Shown one piece after another: positions 1 through 8,399 of a stretch of 50,903 bases of DNA (position 1 is its first letter; the number at the start of each line of letters is the position of its first letter). Source of the DNA: Rhizonema sp. PD37 (GTDB taxonomy: Bacteria > Cyanobacteriota > Cyanobacteriia > Cyanobacteriales > Nostocaceae); assembly GCA_029379215.1 (NCBI GenBank), contig JAQYWO010000026.1:1-50903 (forward strand), read 5' to 3'. A program made the translations under genes and the position numbers. The notes under the pieces were generated by a model that did no database searches, was not told the DNA's origin, and saw only the letters and a list, made by a program, of their open reading frames with translations.

Positions 1-408
1 TTTCCCACCCGTCAACATTTCTGTAGCAATAACTGTAAACCAGGAGAACCAAAAACCAATCCTGAGAGCCTGAAATAGATAATTGATAGCTACTCTAAAG
101 TTATGACTTTGTTGGCGAAATAGTCGCACACCTTTTGCCGTATACATAGTAATCGACCATAAAGCACTCATAAAAACTACGGTAAAAGCTGCGGTTTCAT
201 TCTGTTTAAACACTATCAGCGCCAAGGGAAGAAACGCTATGGGAGTAAAGCTTTGCGCCAGCTGTAATATCCGCTCGAAGATCTGATATATCAAACCATT
301 CGCGCCAATAACAATCCCCAAAAAAATACCTAAAACAGCAGCAGGTATGTAACCGACAAACAACTGTTGTAGGCTTATTAAAACATCTACAAAGAGACTA
401 CGTTCCAT
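1..408 (-). CDS. ABC transporter permease, nitrate/sulfonate/taurine type (partial)
   Basis: This is the first 136 codons of an inner-membrane permease that runs off the left edge of the window. The translation is strongly hydrophobic with several membrane segments. It ends at EMLTGGK, which matches the EAA-loop region of NrtB/SsuC/TauC permeases. The ATG at 408 is preceded directly by an in-frame TGA. Family members normally have another transmembrane helix before the segment seen here, so this copy may start late or be N-terminally shortened. Two 21-bp direct repeats lie just upstream. The substrate cannot be read from the sequence. The sulfonate-binding proteins further right lack nearby permeases, so nitrate, sulfonate or a related anion are all possible. 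Confidence 0.8.
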   Translation of the reverse strand, partial: MERSLFVDVLISLQQLFVGYIPAAVLGIFLGIVIGANGLIYQIFERILQLAQSFTPIAFLPLALIVFKQNETAAFTVVFMSALWSITMYTAKGVRLFRQQSHNFRVAINYLFQALRIGFWFSWFTVIATEMLTGGK

Positions 409-409
409 G

Positions 410-461
410 CCTCAAGATTTTCGTTGGAACAGCCTCAAGATTTTAATTGGAACGTTTGAGG
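410..461. repeat. Two 21-bp direct repeats upstream of the permease
   Basis: The unit CCTCAAGATTTT-N2-TTGGAAC occurs at 410-430 and again at 433-453, a 23-bp period (about two helical turns). It is followed by GTTTGAGG, a partial inverted copy of its start. The repeats abut the permease start codon on the minus strand, so they could be regulator binding sites or a small duplication. The function is inferred from position only. Confidence 0.6.
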
Positions 462-539
462 AATACTGAGCGCGATCATACAGTAAAGCAACTAATTCGG
501 ATAAATATAAGGTGTCTACACATCTTTGTCCCTATCTTT

Positions 540-1115
540 CTATTTACCCAGATTCCGCTTCATCTGTTGCAATTCGTCGTCAGTTTCCCAACGGAGAAAC
601 TTCTCTTCTAACTCGTCAAACCCTCTTGAAAAAGTGCTAGTTTTATTAGACCAACCTGCAGTTTCTATACGTTGCTGTGCTTGAGCTTGGGTACGTGCTG
701 TTTGGGCTTCAGTAGCTTTGGCTTGTACTTCCTGTCGCCGTTGTTGAATTTTCCGCAGTAGTTCCTTAGCTTGAGTAATGCGTTCCTTTACTCCTTGCAT
801 TTGTCCCCAACGCTGATTTCCTTCGCGTAATAGTGCTGATTCTCTCTCTTGTGCAGCAGTAACTAAATCCTGTCTGCCAGAAGCTTTTGCCTTTCCAACA
901 CGTATGTGCCATTTCTGGATCTCTTGAGCTGTGGACAGAAGATCTTCTTGCGATCGCTTCTCTTGTAATTGTAAATCTGCAATCAGCTTTAAAGAATCTT
1001 CCTCTTGCTCCCGGAGTTGCTCTAATAGCGCTTCTAACTCCAAATGCGGATTATTTCGCAAGAATTCTTCCAAACGGCTTTCCAGAAACCGACTCAAATC
1101 ATCAAATAATCCCAC
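540..1115 (-). CDS. TIGR04376-like cyanobacterial coiled-coil protein
   Basis: This is a cyanobacterial protein of unknown function, about 191 residues long. It opens with GLFDDLSRFLE followed by LEEFLRNNPHLELEALLEQL. A long charged, Gln/Glu-rich stretch follows that should form a coiled coil, then a short tail ending in LRWETDDELQQMKRNLGK. I chose the GTG at 1115 because TCTGGAG lies 8 nt upstream and relatives begin MGLFDDLSRF. An in-frame ATG at 1145 would add ten residues. No transmembrane segment is visible. The family name is recalled from the N-terminal pattern, not searched. The gene stands alone between the permease and a pseudogene region. Confidence 0.75.
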   Translation of the reverse strand: MGLFDDLSRFLESRLEEFLRNNPHLELEALLEQLREQEEDSLKLIADLQLQEKRSQEDLLSTAQEIQKWHIRVGKAKASGRQDLVTAAQERESALLREGNQRWGQMQGVKERITQAKELLRKIQQRRQEVQAKATEAQTARTQAQAQQRIETAGWSNKTSTFSRGFDELEEKFLRWETDDELQQMKRNLGK

Positions 1116-1287
1116 GGCAAGCACTCCAGAGATCAAGTCTTCCACCTTATTGTAGTCATTATTGCCCTAAGTGTAAGGTTGATTTTATTTAAAATTGCTA
1201 TACCTTTGGGAGTATTGGGATTTTGAGTCATTAGTCCAATGTCTAGTCAGGGCAGGTTTAACTCAATCCGAAGTCACTACCCACGAG

Positions 1288-1551
1288 TTAACAGCGGATT
1301 TCCACACATTGATCTGTCGTTACATCACAACCATCAAGTGTAGCTGGAAGAGTGCGACTGGTATTAAAGACAAATAAATCACCAGGGCGTAGGAACTCGC
1401 CTATGCTGTCGAAACAAGTATGTTCAACTATATCGCCATTGCAGTTGATGGTCGTCAATCACACTCGATCACGGGTTATTCCCCGTCGCTCTGGTGGTTC
1501 TATGGCGGAAAGATCCGCCTGAAGTACAAAAGTAAAGGGTTGTGACAGCAT
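1288..1551 (-). pseudogene. queA-like fragment (S-adenosylmethionine:tRNA ribosyltransferase-isomerase family)
   Basis: From the ATG at 1551 the frame reads MLSQPFTFVLQADLSAIEPP and then ERRGITRDRV before an in-frame TGA. The same frame continues with EHTCFDSIGEFLRPGDLFVF and NTSRTLPATLDG, then stops at 1288. These are the N-terminal signatures of QueA-family enzymes, which add the epoxyqueuosine precursor to tRNA. Only about 85 of the usual 340 or more codons remain, so the gene is dead. The premature TGA falls where the family usually has Arg (RVRL), consistent with CGA changed to TGA. Short cyanobacterial QueA paralogues exist, and this may derive from one of those rather than from the main queA. 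Confidence 0.75.
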
Positions 1552-1647
1552 ATAACAGTTATGATTGGTTTATTGTATAAACGCGCACAGTTTTGCGTCT
1601 TTTTCGTATCCCCACGAAGATCCCCCCAACCCCCCGCTAAGTGCAGT

Positions 1648-1686
1648 ATGATTTACTTGTAGCATAAAATACTACAAGTAAATCAT
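1648..1686. repeat. Perfect 15-bp inverted repeat (hairpin, 9-nt loop)
   Basis: ATGATTTACTTGTAG at 1648-1662 pairs exactly with CTACAAGTAAATCAT at 1672-1686 around a 9-nt loop. It lies at the head of a truncated open frame and after the dead queA-like gene. It could be a transposon-end hairpin, a small palindromic repeat element or a terminator. There is no clear U-tract. Confidence 0.7.
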
Positions 1687-1855
1687 TTATGGAAGATCAC
1701 AAAGCTTCGCTTATGTCGATTACAATTTGTGGGCGATGCATCTACCCAATTTTCATGGGCGCAAACTGACGTTGGCTGTTTTTTGTAATACCTCTCTCTT
1801 AGATCATCCTTATCCTATAGTTGATGATTTATTGAGTGTTCTGGAAGCTCGATAG
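1682..1855 (+). pseudogene. 3' fragment of an unidentified gene
   Basis: An open frame without a convincing start codon runs from the hairpin to a TAG at 1853. It reads like real protein, for example AYVDYNLWAMHLPNF and then KLTLAVFCNTSLLDHPYPIV. I do not recognise the family. The start coincides with the hairpin's right arm, which suggests that the 5' part was removed by the event that placed the hairpin. The rest of 1552-1870 shows nothing else. Confidence 0.35.
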
Positions 1856-1870
1856 TAAGCGAGTGGTAGA

Positions 1871-2500
1871 TCAGCCGACAATAGTATCTGTCACCTGCCC
1901 TGCGGCAAAGACCTGTTTTGCCGTTAGGTTCAAGTTTGAAAAGATTGAGGAAATAAGTTGATCGTTATTTTGAAACAACTGTTTTTGATACACATCTCCA
2001 ACCAATGTACAAATTGTTACCGTAAGCAGCTTGGATTTGCCAATATATTCTCTGCCGCCAAGACCCAGGTAATCAACAATCCAATATTCAGGCACTCTTA
2101 ATATGGCGTAATCTTCAACTTTGCGGGCGTAGTCGTTTTGCCAATTCGTACTAACAATTTCAGCAATCAATTTAATTGAGTTTCCTGATGTAATGACAGG
2201 TTCTTGTTGCCACAATGGTTCATAGATGAGTTGAGTGTGGTCTAATACAATTAAATCCGGACGAAATGCTGTTTGTGTCCCTAACAATTTAATGAGGCAT
2301 CAATGGGGGATAAAGAAGGTTGCATCCTGACGGTCAATTTCTACATTCAGTTTTCGCCCAATTAAGGCGGATACTTGTTCGTGAGGTCCGGTTGGTTCCA
2401 TCTCGATTAATTCACTGTCGATTAACTCATACTGATCGCGATCGCCATAGCCAGTAATAAATTCATCAACAGTTAAAAGTTTTGGGGCTGATTCAACCAT
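1871..2500 (-). pseudogene. Uma2 family (DUF820) endonuclease gene with in-frame stop
   Basis: Uma2 proteins are PD-(D/E)XK-fold nucleases, highly multiplied in cyanobacteria. The N-terminal part starts at 2500 with LLTVDEFITGYGDRDQYELI and ends at a TGA (2300-2302) after FFIPH. The same frame continues, four codons later, with LGTQTAFRPDLIVLD. It then shows EIVSTNWQNDYARKVEDYA and VPEYWIVDYL, the canonical Uma2 core. No base has been gained or lost. A single C-to-T change (CGA to TGA, Arg in relatives) explains the break. Either the gene is inactive or two partial peptides are made. The downstream piece has no good start codon or ribosome-binding site. Confidence 0.85.
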
Positions 2501-2514
2501 TGTGATTATTTCTC

Positions 2515-3285
2515 CTATTTTCGTCGATTAACGAGAGTGGCACTGGCTTGGTCAACTGGCATCAGCACAACTTCGTTAATATTGACGTGAGAAGGTCGGG
2601 TGGCGCAGAAAAATATGACATCAGCGATATCATCTGGAGTGAGGGGAGTTACTCCCTGATAAACTTTGTCAGCGCGTTCCTGATCTCCATGAAAACGAAC
2701 CTGGCTAAATTCTGTTTCCACCATACCGGGATCAACGGAAGTTACTCGTACAGGTGTTCCCAATAAGTCTTGCTTCAAACCTTCGGAAATCGACCGTACA
2801 GCTGCTTTGGTAGCGCAGTAAACACTACCACCTGGATAGGTTTGATGTCCGGCGATCGAACCAATATTGACGACATGACCACTGCCGCGACTCACCATTC
2901 CCGGAACAACGGTACGAGTGAGGTACAGCAAACCTTTAATGTTGGTATCAATCATTTCTTCCCAGTTTTGGATTTCGGCTTCGTATACTTTTTCTAAACC
3001 GCGACTGAGACCAGCGTTGTTGATCAAAATGTCGATGTCAGACCAGTTCGGGGGTAAGCTAGAAATGGCAGATTCTACAGCAGTGCGATCGCGAACATCC
3101 AACTGTAACAAATGGATTTGTTGAGATGACAAAGCCAACGTCTGTTCCATCTCCTGCAAGCGTTCCCACCGTCGGGCTGCCAAAATCAATCTTGCCCCCG
3201 CATCTGCGAATATTTTGGCACAAGCAGCACCGATACCACTACTTGCACCAGTAATCAATACGATTTGATTTTGAATGGAAATCAT
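2515..3285 (-). CDS. SDR family NAD(P)-dependent oxidoreductase (YdfG-like)
   Basis: This is a classical short-chain dehydrogenase of 256 residues. The Rossmann glycine motif TGASSGIG is near residues 13-20, the structural NNAG near 89-92, the catalytic serine in NIGSIAG and the YCATK active site near 155-159. The C-terminal stretch HVNINEVVLMPVDQ matches the YdfG/serine-3-dehydrogenase subgroup, which oxidises beta-hydroxy acids with NADP. The substrate here is unknown. It ends 15 bp before the start of the Uma2 pseudogene, so the two may have been co-transcribed. A paralogue with the same C-terminal pattern lies at 31,462-32,211. Confidence 0.9.
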   Translation of the reverse strand: MISIQNQIVLITGASSGIGAACAKIFADAGARLILAARRWERLQEMEQTLALSSQQIHLLQLDVRDRTAVESAISSLPPNWSDIDILINNAGLSRGLEKVYEAEIQNWEEMIDTNIKGLLYLTRTVVPGMVSRGSGHVVNIGSIAGHQTYPGGSVYCATKAAVRSISEGLKQDLLGTPVRVTSVDPGMVETEFSQVRFHGDQERADKVYQGVTPLTPDDIADVIFFCATRPSHVNINEVVLMPVDQASATLVNRRK

Positions 3286-3332
3286 CAGAAGTTAATGGTT
3301 GGTTGTTAGGAGGTCGTATTGAGTAGTTAATG

Positions 3333-3379
3333 GTTAGTTGTTAGTGGTATTTTTTTGATAACCAACCCTAACAACTAAC
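3333..3379 (-). terminator. Hairpin after the NTF2-like gene
   Basis: GTTAGTTGTTAG (3333-3344) pairs with CTAACAACTAAC (3368-3379) directly downstream of the minus-strand gene at 3386-4195. A T7 run sits in the loop. A degenerate direct copy of the left arm (GGTTGGTTGTTAG) lies at 3297-3310. It is a probable terminator or repeat hairpin. Confidence 0.5.
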
Positions 3380-3385
3380 TCCTGA

Positions 3386-4195
3386 TTACTTATTTACAAC
3401 TTGCAAGCGTTGAGTAACCATTGTCATGCCGTCTCCCCGCAGAATGACTGCAGAAAGCCATTGACTACCTGGTGTATTTGGCGCACGTCCAACTTTAAAA
3501 AGTCCGCCAGATGTGAGCAATTCTAAATCCACAGGTGTGGGAGTGAGATATTTGTTTGGTTGGATGGGTTCTTCCAGTGCCGTTCCTAGTAGATAATTAT
3601 CACCGATTGGCTCTTTGACAACCGCATCAAAATTATACTGCTGACCGACTGTGACTTGCTGTGGTAACTGAATGTCCACTTGAGGTGGCTTGGTGCCAGA
3701 GGTAAGTTGGGTACGTTCAGACAAAACGTCTTGGTGGACAATTTTGCCACCATCTAAGCGCTGGCGCGATGTGATCGTGGAATTCATAGCCAAGTTATTA
3801 CTACTTGACGAGGGGAGTCCAGTTATAGTAGTTACGGTTTCGGCAATGATGTTATTGCCTTGAGATTGCCAAGATTGCAATTGAGTGGTGTATTTTATGC
3901 GGGGATAGCGCTTCCAGAGTCCACTCAAAGCTTGTTCCATAGTTTGGCGAGTCAATCCATCCCCTTGAGTGAAATTGGGACTATATGACTGCATGACTCC
4001 TTTGATATCACCCCGGCTTGCTGCTGCATCTATTTGCGTCAATACATTTTTCAGTTCGGCAGGTGCAGTTTCGGGTGTACTAGCTTGAACGGATTTCCAA
4101 CCACCGACTAAACCGAGTGTGAGGAAGAACAAAATCAGCCAGCTGCTGGCTAAAGATTGTTGGCGTCTAAATAGTAAGCTAATAAGGTTAGGCAT
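3386..4195 (-). CDS. Secreted/anchored NTF2-like (SnoaL-type) domain protein
   Basis: This 269-residue protein has an N-terminal basic and hydrophobic segment (RRQQSLASSWLILFFLTLGLVG) with a possible signal-peptidase site after VQA, near residue 38. Residues ~45-160 (LKNVLTQIDAAASRGDIKGV, then SPNFTQGDGLTRQTMEQAL) have the pattern of the cyanobacterial nuclear transport factor 2-like domain. The C-terminal half is rich in beta strands and resembles no enzyme I know. Such proteins are common in cyanobacteria and probably bind a small ligand or a partner in the periplasm or at the membrane. It is divergent from murG, which starts 90 bp away, so the two promoters share that gap. Confidence 0.75.
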   Translation of the reverse strand: MPNLISLLFRRQQSLASSWLILFFLTLGLVGGWKSVQASTPETAPAELKNVLTQIDAAASRGDIKGVMQSYSPNFTQGDGLTRQTMEQALSGLWKRYPRIKYTTQLQSWQSQGNNIIAETVTTITGLPSSSSNNLAMNSTITSRQRLDGGKIVHQDVLSERTQLTSGTKPPQVDIQLPQQVTVGQQYNFDAVVKEPIGDNYLLGTALEEPIQPNKYLTPTPVDLELLTSGGLFKVGRAPNTPGSQWLSAVILRGDGMTMVTQRLQVVNK

Positions 4196-4284
4196 TGGTG
4201 ATATATTGTTTGGCAGTTTGACTTCAAATGGTAGGTAATTTGTTTTATCTTAGTTAACCTAGGCGCTGAAATGGTAGAAGGTTG

Positions 4285-5355
4285 ATGGCACACGCTCCTA
4301 TACGATTATTAATAGCTGCTAGTGGCACTGGCGGACACTTATTTCCCGCGCTCGCACTGGCTGAACAATTGTCAGATTATCAAATCGAATGGCTAGGTGT
4401 CCCCAATCGATTAGAAACTCAGCTTGTTCCCAAGCAGTATCCACTGAATACTATTGCAGTTGAAGGTTTTCAGCAAGGGTTCGGGCTATCTTCTTTACGC
4501 ACTTTGGCGAGACTCATCAATTCGGTTTTGTCAGTCAGAAAACTGCTGCAACAAGGGAAATTTCAGGGAGTCTTTACTACAGGAGGTTATATTGCAGGAC
4601 CTGCTGTCATTGCAGCGCGTTCCCTGAATTTACCTGTTATTCTCCACGAGTCGAACGCCTTACCGGGTAAAGTTACTCGCTTTTTTGGACCTTGGTGTAG
4701 TGCGGTGGCAGTGGGATTTGACGTTGCGGCTTCATATTTGCCTCGCGCCAAAACTGTCTGCACGGGGACTCCAGTACGTTCTCAATTTTTAGATGAGGGA
4801 ATTGCTGCATCTCTGGATTTACCTATTCCAGAGAGTGTTCCTTTAATTGTGGTGTTTGGTGGTAGTCAAGGTGCCGTTGCCATCAATAAGTTAGTACGCG
4901 AGGCTGCTCAAGCTTGGTTTGATGCAGGTATTTGGGTTGTGCATTTGACAGGCGAAAAAGATGCAGATGCCAACAATTTACAACACCAACAGTATATTTC
5001 TTTACCATTCTATAACAACATGGCAGCTTTGTTACGACGGGCTAATTTAGCGATTACTCGTTCTGGAGCTGGTAGCTTGACAGAATTGGCAGTTTGTGGA
5101 ACGCCAGCGATATTGATTCCTTACCCGTTTGCCGCCGAAGACCATCAAACATACAATGGGTCAGTTTTTACTACTGCGGGTGCAGCGTTGATGTTTCAAC
5201 AGTCGGAGTTGACAGCAGAAATGCTGCAAACTAAGGTATTGAGTCTGTTGCAGTCACCAGAATTGTCAACGATGGCCCAGAAGGCGAAGGCGATCGCAGT
5301 TCCTGATAGTGCGGAGAAATTGGCTCAGTTGATGCGTGAGGTATTAGAAAAGTAA
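4285..5355 (+). CDS. murG: MurG, UDP-GlcNAc:lipid I N-acetylglucosaminyltransferase
   Basis: MurG adds N-acetylglucosamine to lipid I to make lipid II, the last cytoplasmic step of peptidoglycan synthesis, at the inner face of the plasma membrane. The 356-residue product has the GTGGHLFPALALAEQL loop at the N terminus, VPNRLETQLVP, TTGGYIAGPAVIAA and HESNALPGKVTR. The C-terminal domain shows GGSQGAVAIN, TRSGAGSLTELAVCGTPAIL and AAEDHQTYNG for UDP-sugar binding. The length is typical. I chose the ATG at 4285. A TTG immediately before it is also in frame, and a purine-rich AGAAGG lies close upstream. No other cell-wall gene is adjacent, which is usual in cyanobacteria. Confidence 0.96.
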   Translation: MAHAPIRLLIAASGTGGHLFPALALAEQLSDYQIEWLGVPNRLETQLVPKQYPLNTIAVEGFQQGFGLSSLRTLARLINSVLSVRKLLQQGKFQGVFTTGGYIAGPAVIAARSLNLPVILHESNALPGKVTRFFGPWCSAVAVGFDVAASYLPRAKTVCTGTPVRSQFLDEGIAASLDLPIPESVPLIVVFGGSQGAVAINKLVREAAQAWFDAGIWVVHLTGEKDADANNLQHQQYISLPFYNNMAALLRRANLAITRSGAGSLTELAVCGTPAILIPYPFAAEDHQTYNGSVFTTAGAALMFQQSELTAEMLQTKVLSLLQSPELSTMAQKAKAIAVPDSAEKLAQLMREVLEK

Positions 5356-5442
5356 TTTTTAGAATTAAAAATAATAAATTAAAAACAATTAAACAATTAA
5401 AAATTATTTAATTAGCGGCGATAACCCTGAATCATAAAGACT

Positions 5443-5721
5443 GATATTGAAAGCCGTCTGTATGAACGCCAGGGGGGTGCAGTCACCAACTTTAGCCAAA
5501 CCTTGCCTAAACCTCAATCGGATCTGGCGCAGCAGCTTATCAAAGACCCATATCATTTTGACTTCCTGACGTTGGGCAAAGAAGCGCAGGAAAGGGATTT
5601 GGAGCGGGCGCTCGTGGATCGCATTCGTGATTTTCTCCTGGAACTGGGAGCAGGGTTCTCGTTTGTGGGAAGCCAGCGTCTTTCACAGGATTTAGGTCAG
5701 CAAACAGTGATTCTATTTTAA
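5443..5721 (+). pseudogene. DUF1016 / PDDEXK nuclease-domain (YhcG-like) fragment
   Basis: The frame reads ESRLYERQGGAVTNFSQTLP, then DPYHFDFLTLGKEAQERDLE and LVDRIRDFLLELGAGFSFVG. This is the middle of YhcG/DUF1016 proteins, around the start of the PD-(D/E)XK nuclease fold. The N-terminal DUF1016 part is missing. After FVGSQ the sequence leaves the family and stops at 5721, so the catalytic residues that should follow are absent. Both ends being cut indicates a relic. It lies just upstream of a DNA methyltransferase, a typical setting for restriction or defence genes. Full-length family members run to about 340 residues. Confidence 0.75.
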
Positions 5722-5864
5722 CTTTTAGTCTTTAATTTTTTTGACAGAGGGGAGTAAGAGGCAATTGATACAGGAATTTATTAATACTAATTAGGGTTAT
5801 AAAAGTAGTAGAGACATAATATTGCTAAGCAGTTGATGTTGCAATATTGAATTTGAACGTAAAC

Positions 5865-7856
5865 ATGGAACAACTTTCCCTGCCTTTAACTCTACCTGGT
5901 GCTTATCCCGAAAAGGTTTCTTGGTTCCAAAACATATTAGAATCACTTGGTATTAACCGGAGTTTGACTTGGCCCGATCAATTTGGTCTATCTCTTCGCC
6001 ACTGGCTTAATCAGCAGGATTACACTCCAATTAAAACGCTCTCGTTGTTTTCTGGCGGTGGTGGACTGGATATTGCATTTCATGACGCTGGCTTTGATAT
6101 TATTCAGATGGTTGAACTTAAGGCGCAGTATGTCCAGACACTCAAAAAAAACTCGATGCCGGGAAAATGGCTGGAAAACTCTCAACCGATCTGCATTGAT
6201 ATTAGAGAGTTTTTTCCCACTACCAATTTAAAGATAGATTTTATTATTGGCGGACCACCTTGCCAGAGTTTCTCGGCTGCTGGTCGTAGAGCATCTGGGG
6301 TTGCGGGAACTAGCGATTCTCGTGGTACTTTGTTTCAGGAGTACGTCCGCTTGCTGAAAACGCTACAGCCAAAAGGTTTTCTTTTCGAGAACGTTTATGG
6401 AATGACTGGAACGCAAAAAGGTAAAGATTGGCAAGAAATCCAAAATGCTTTTCAGCAAGTGGGCTACACAATTCATTTTCGTATTCTCGATGCAGCTGAT
6501 TATGGAGTACCACAACATAGAGAACGTTTATTTATTGTTGGACTTAAAGAAGGTAATTATCTATTTCCATTACCGACTCATGGTCCTGACTCTCCTGGTT
6601 TTGAACCTTTCTACTCCGCTCAAGAAGCAGTTACTAGCGTTGATATATCAAATGCCGAAGAAGGAATTAGTGGTCGGTACGGTCATCTTCTGACAAGTGT
6701 ACCACCTGGACTAAATTATAGCTTTTACACCGTAGAAATGGGACATCCTCACCCAGTGTTTAGCTGGAGATCTAAGTTTTCTGACTTTCTGTATAAAGCC
6801 GATCCCCACATGCCAGTGCGAACTATTAAAGCACAAGGAGGACAATACACTGGCCCTTTTAGTTGGGAAAACCGCAAATTTACAATTGCTGAGTTGAAGC
6901 GACTGCAAACAATTCCTGATGCTTATGAAATTGTGGGGAATCGCCAAGTTAGTATTGAACAGATTGGAAATTCAGTACCACCTCAGGTGGGTAGAATTTT
7001 AGCTTTGAGTATTTTGGATCAAGTTATGGGAGTTGCGCTCCCATTTCCTATGCAATACATGAACGCGGAGCAGCAGCTAGGATTTAGACAGCGCAAAAGA
7101 CAAATGACAGAGAAATATGCTCAAAAGGCTAAAGCTGCAATCACTCTTTTAAGCAGCACTAAACAATGTACATCAATATCATCAGCCAGTCATGAAAATA
7201 ATGGGCAAGCAGTGCGATTTTTGTCTTCTGATTTCGCCTGGACACCACAGAAAGTATCTGATAGCATCAAAATCAATCTAAAATATGAACTGAACAGTTC
7301 TGGCTGGACAATTACAGCACAAACCAGTGAGATATGGAAAGAAGAAAATCAATTTTTTATTGATGTATTACCCTCATCGGATAACAAAGATTGGGTATTA
7401 GCCACTAGCAAAGTGAAGCTATGTTCTCAAAATTTAGATATACAGCTATTTACAGGACTGTGGAAAGCTTTTGAAGAAAAACTAATCGAAATCACTGGTA
7501 TGGCTGATTTAATTCAGCTATCTGGCTATTACCAGTACACTCCTCGGATTAGTAGAATAATGACTTTTACTCCCGAATTAAAAGTTAATCTTTTTTGGCG
7601 TGTGGTTCAATACGTAGTGAAAGGTATAGGTGTTGCATCTCAACTGTCAACTCAAGATTTGGCATCACTGTGGGGCGTTCAAGCTGAAAATCTGTTTTCT
7701 TACCTCCAATCTTTACGTATCATGGGTTACGAAGTCAGAAACCAAAAGACTAACCCTCAAATTCCTAGAGGAGAGTATTTAATTCCCTATGCGTTTCCGA
7801 CTCTAACACCAAGAAGCGTACAATTGCGAAAAGATTTAGGCAGTGGCAATGAGTGA
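5865..7856 (+). CDS. C5-cytosine DNA methyltransferase with C-terminal extension
   Basis: This is a 663-residue protein that methylates cytosine at C5 in DNA. The catalytic domain spans about residues 57-388. It has motif I LSLFSGGGGLD (59-69), the catalytic PCQ (132-134) in GGPPCQSFSAAGR, ENV (175-177), QHRER (217-221) and IGNSVPP near 367-373. The target-recognition part lies between ~240 and 340. Residues ~390-663 form an extra region; its end (LSTQDLASLWGVQAENLFSY) looks like a winged helix. The ATG at 5865 precedes EQLSLPLTLPG. TTG codons at 5847 and 5853 are alternatives. No restriction endonuclease gene is adjacent, so it is probably an orphan methylase or has lost its partner. The recognition site cannot be told by eye. 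Confidence 0.92.
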   Translation: MEQLSLPLTLPGAYPEKVSWFQNILESLGINRSLTWPDQFGLSLRHWLNQQDYTPIKTLSLFSGGGGLDIAFHDAGFDIIQMVELKAQYVQTLKKNSMPGKWLENSQPICIDIREFFPTTNLKIDFIIGGPPCQSFSAAGRRASGVAGTSDSRGTLFQEYVRLLKTLQPKGFLFENVYGMTGTQKGKDWQEIQNAFQQVGYTIHFRILDAADYGVPQHRERLFIVGLKEGNYLFPLPTHGPDSPGFEPFYSAQEAVTSVDISNAEEGISGRYGHLLTSVPPGLNYSFYTVEMGHPHPVFSWRSKFSDFLYKADPHMPVRTIKAQGGQYTGPFSWENRKFTIAELKRLQTIPDAYEIVGNRQVSIEQIGNSVPPQVGRILALSILDQVMGVALPFPMQYMNAEQQLGFRQRKRQMTEKYAQKAKAAITLLSSTKQCTSISSASHENNGQAVRFLSSDFAWTPQKVSDSIKINLKYELNSSGWTITAQTSEIWKEENQFFIDVLPSSDNKDWVLATSKVKLCSQNLDIQLFTGLWKAFEEKLIEITGMADLIQLSGYYQYTPRISRIMTFTPELKVNLFWRVVQYVVKGIGVASQLSTQDLASLWGVQAENLFSYLQSLRIMGYEVRNQKTNPQIPRGEYLIPYAFPTLTPRSVQLRKDLGSGNE

Positions 7857-8017
7857 GATCCTATCAATAAACCTACTCTCGTCACAGAGATCGCCCTGCA
7901 TTTCTTCTCTGTTCCTAGTAGTCTGCCAGGAATATAAATCTCTTTCTCCTCCTGCTTCCACTGCAAGCCTTAAAAAAAGCAATTTTGGGTTGGTGGAGTA
8001 CAAGTGGGGTATGTAGT

Positions 8018-8054
8018 GAGCGATATCGCTCAATTTTAAGCACTAAAGTGCTTA
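8018..8054. terminator. Twin short palindromes after the methyltransferase
   Basis: GAGCGATATCGCTC (8018-8031) and TAAGCACT-AA-AGTGCTTA (8037-8054) form two adjacent hairpins between flanking GTAGT and ACTAC. They lie 160 bp beyond the methylase stop. The second resembles a common Nostocales repeat. The rest of 7857-8158 shows no gene. Confidence 0.45.
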
Positions 8055-8158
8055 CTACGAACTATTCTAACCCATCAGAATTAATGACATGGAGTACTAG
8101 CACCTTGACGTTAAAAGTACTATAAGAATAAATTATTTGCCAATCCTCAAATAAACCA

Positions 8159-8395
8159 ATGCTCGAACAAAAGCCCGTAAGTCCTTGGAAATACAAACCC
8201 TGGTGGTGTCAACCCTGGTCTATACTGCTCACAGGTGTCACCCTTATTAGCGGTAGCTGGGTCATATTTAAAACTATCTGGTTAACGGTTCTCGTGTCTG
8301 TACCTGTATTAACATGGATGGGCTTCTTCTTGTTAGTCTGGCCCCCATTAGTTATTCGTAGTGGCGTTTTGGATTCTTACAAAGATTCAGTATAA
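8159..8395 (+). CDS. Small cyanobacterial membrane protein (DUF6737-like)
   Basis: This 78-residue protein has a soluble start rich in Trp and Pro (SPWKYKPWWCQPWSI), followed by two hydrophobic segments (LLTGVTLISGSWVIF and VLVSVPVLTWMGFFLLVWP). A short polar tail ends at SYKDSV. The pattern matches a conserved small two-helix protein of cyanobacteria of unknown function. The DUF number is from memory. It is convergent with txlA, and a perfect palindrome separates the two stops. Confidence 0.75.
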   Translation: MLEQKPVSPWKYKPWWCQPWSILLTGVTLISGSWVIFKTIWLTVLVSVPVLTWMGFFLLVWPPLVIRSGVLDSYKDSV

Positions 8396-8399
8396 ACAC

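Noticed and set aside
1195..1377. 60-codon plus-strand open frame
   Set aside because: It runs antisense to the queA-like fragment, has no ribosome-binding site and no protein-like pattern.
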